Assembly (NCBI GenBank): GCA_018883305.1
Contig: VEQI01000056.1
Span: forward strand, 1 to 13,045
DNA from: Limnohabitans sp.
Lineage (GTDB): Bacteria; Pseudomonadota; Gammaproteobacteria; Burkholderiales; Burkholderiaceae_C
Direction: 5' to 3'
Length of the DNA stretch: 13,045 nt
Shown one piece after another: positions 12,541 through 13,045 of the stretch (positions are counted from its first letter, which is position 1; each line of letters begins with the position of its first letter). Below the pieces are notes generated by a model that worked only from the letters and a program-made list of their open reading frames with translations, was not told the origin of the DNA and did not search any database. The translations under genes and the position numbers were made by a program.

Positions 12541-13045
12541 TTACTTGCGCGAATAACCGAAGGGCCACAACAGCAGGTAGTTGCGCACATTGCCATACAG
12601 CTTGCCCAGCCCCATGGGCTCGACGATCAAAAACAAAATGATCAACGCGCCATAGATCACATGCGGGATGTGCGCCAGCGTCTCGTCGCCCACCGCCAGC
12701 CCCGCAAACTTGGCCGCCCAGGCGATGAAGTGGTTGATCTGACTGGGCATCAGCAAAATGAACGCCGCACCAAACCAACTGCCAATGATGCTGCCCAGGC
12801 CCCCAACGATGACCATGGCCAGCAACTCGATGGAGACATTGATCGAGAACTGCTCGGGGGTGACGGCGTGATAGAAAGTGAAAATCAGCACGGCCCCGCT
12901 CACACCACCAATGAAGGACGACGTGGCAAAGGCCACCAGCTTGTAATAAAAGCTTTGCACACCGATCACGGCGGCAGCAAAGTCCTTTTCACGCACTGCA
13001 ACCAAGGCACGCCCCAGTGCCGTGCGCTTGAGGTTCAGCATGAAT
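12541..13045 (-). CDS. livM: ABC transporter permease, LivM type, C-terminal part (runs off right edge)
   Basis: The window holds the last 167 or so codons; the frame is open to the edge, and the Met at 13041 is internal, as LivM proteins have about 300 or more residues. The segment LKRTALGRALVAVREKDFAAAVIGV is the conserved cytoplasmic loop that contacts the ATPase. Hydrophobic stretches follow: YYKLVAFATSSFIGGVSGAVLIF, SIELLAMVIVGGLGSIIGSWFGAAFILL and HVIYGALIILFLIVEPMGL, giving about three to four membrane spans. The C-terminus YGNVRNYLLLWPFGYSRK is cytoplasmic by the positive-inside rule. It is the upstream partner of livF, ten bases apart. Confidence 0.92.
   Translation of the reverse strand, partial: FMLNLKRTALGRALVAVREKDFAAAVIGVQSFYYKLVAFATSSFIGGVSGAVLIFTFYHAVTPEQFSINVSIELLAMVIVGGLGSIIGSWFGAAFILLMPSQINHFIAWAAKFAGLAVGDETLAHIPHVIYGALIILFLIVEPMGLGKLYGNVRNYLLLWPFGYSRK

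Overview
The window looks like a piece of chromosome from a high-GC betaproteobacterium, most likely Burkholderiales near Comamonadaceae. This rests on the codon usage, on two orphan Bug/TctC-type periplasmic receptors, on a TetR regulator of a type common in that order, and on a LivF with a basic C-terminal tail. The taxon is an inference from protein style; no rRNA or marker gene is present. I see no tRNA, rRNA, CRISPR array, insertion sequence or phage gene.

Layout. (1) Positions 1-1937, all minus strand: a TetR-family regulator, then a TRAP-type (DctP) substrate-binding protein, then the first 40 codons of a shikimate/quinate dehydrogenase-like gene that runs off the left edge. (2) Positions 2025-3874, plus strand: a small CoA-binding Rossmann protein and O-acetylhomoserine sulfhydrylase (metY), a metabolic pair unlike the rest. 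(3) Positions 3890-7587, minus strand: a tight four-gene operon in the order Bug receptor, SDR, SDR, Bug receptor. (4) Positions 7794-9475, plus strand and divergent from that operon: a VOC metalloprotein and a flavin-dependent monooxygenase of the HpaH/acyl-CoA-dehydrogenase fold, joined by a 4-base ATGA overlap. (5) Positions 9493-13045, minus strand: a Liv-type ABC importer (3' part of livM, livF, a periplasmic binding protein), an intrinsic terminator, and a third SDR that has lost the usual catalytic residues.

Taken together, the gene set looks like a catabolic island for one or more organic acids or aromatic/alicyclic compounds. Four periplasmic receptors from three transporter classes (TRAP, TTT/Bug, ABC) would capture substrate. 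SDRs would oxidise hydroxyl groups, and the monooxygenase plus VOC protein could hydroxylate and then cleave or rearrange a ring. The substrate cannot be read from the sequence, and the flavin reductase, a CoA ligase, and the membrane parts of the TRAP and TTT systems are not in the window.

The points most worth a second look are the SDR whose Asn-Ser-Tyr-Lys tetrad reads Lys-Asn-Thr-Arg, an 18-bp motif shared by the TetR start region and the TRAP receptor promoter region, the coupled monooxygenase/VOC pair with a palindrome in its divergent control region, and the SDR placed 19 bases behind a strong terminator. All proteins belong to recognisable families; I do not see a clearly new system.
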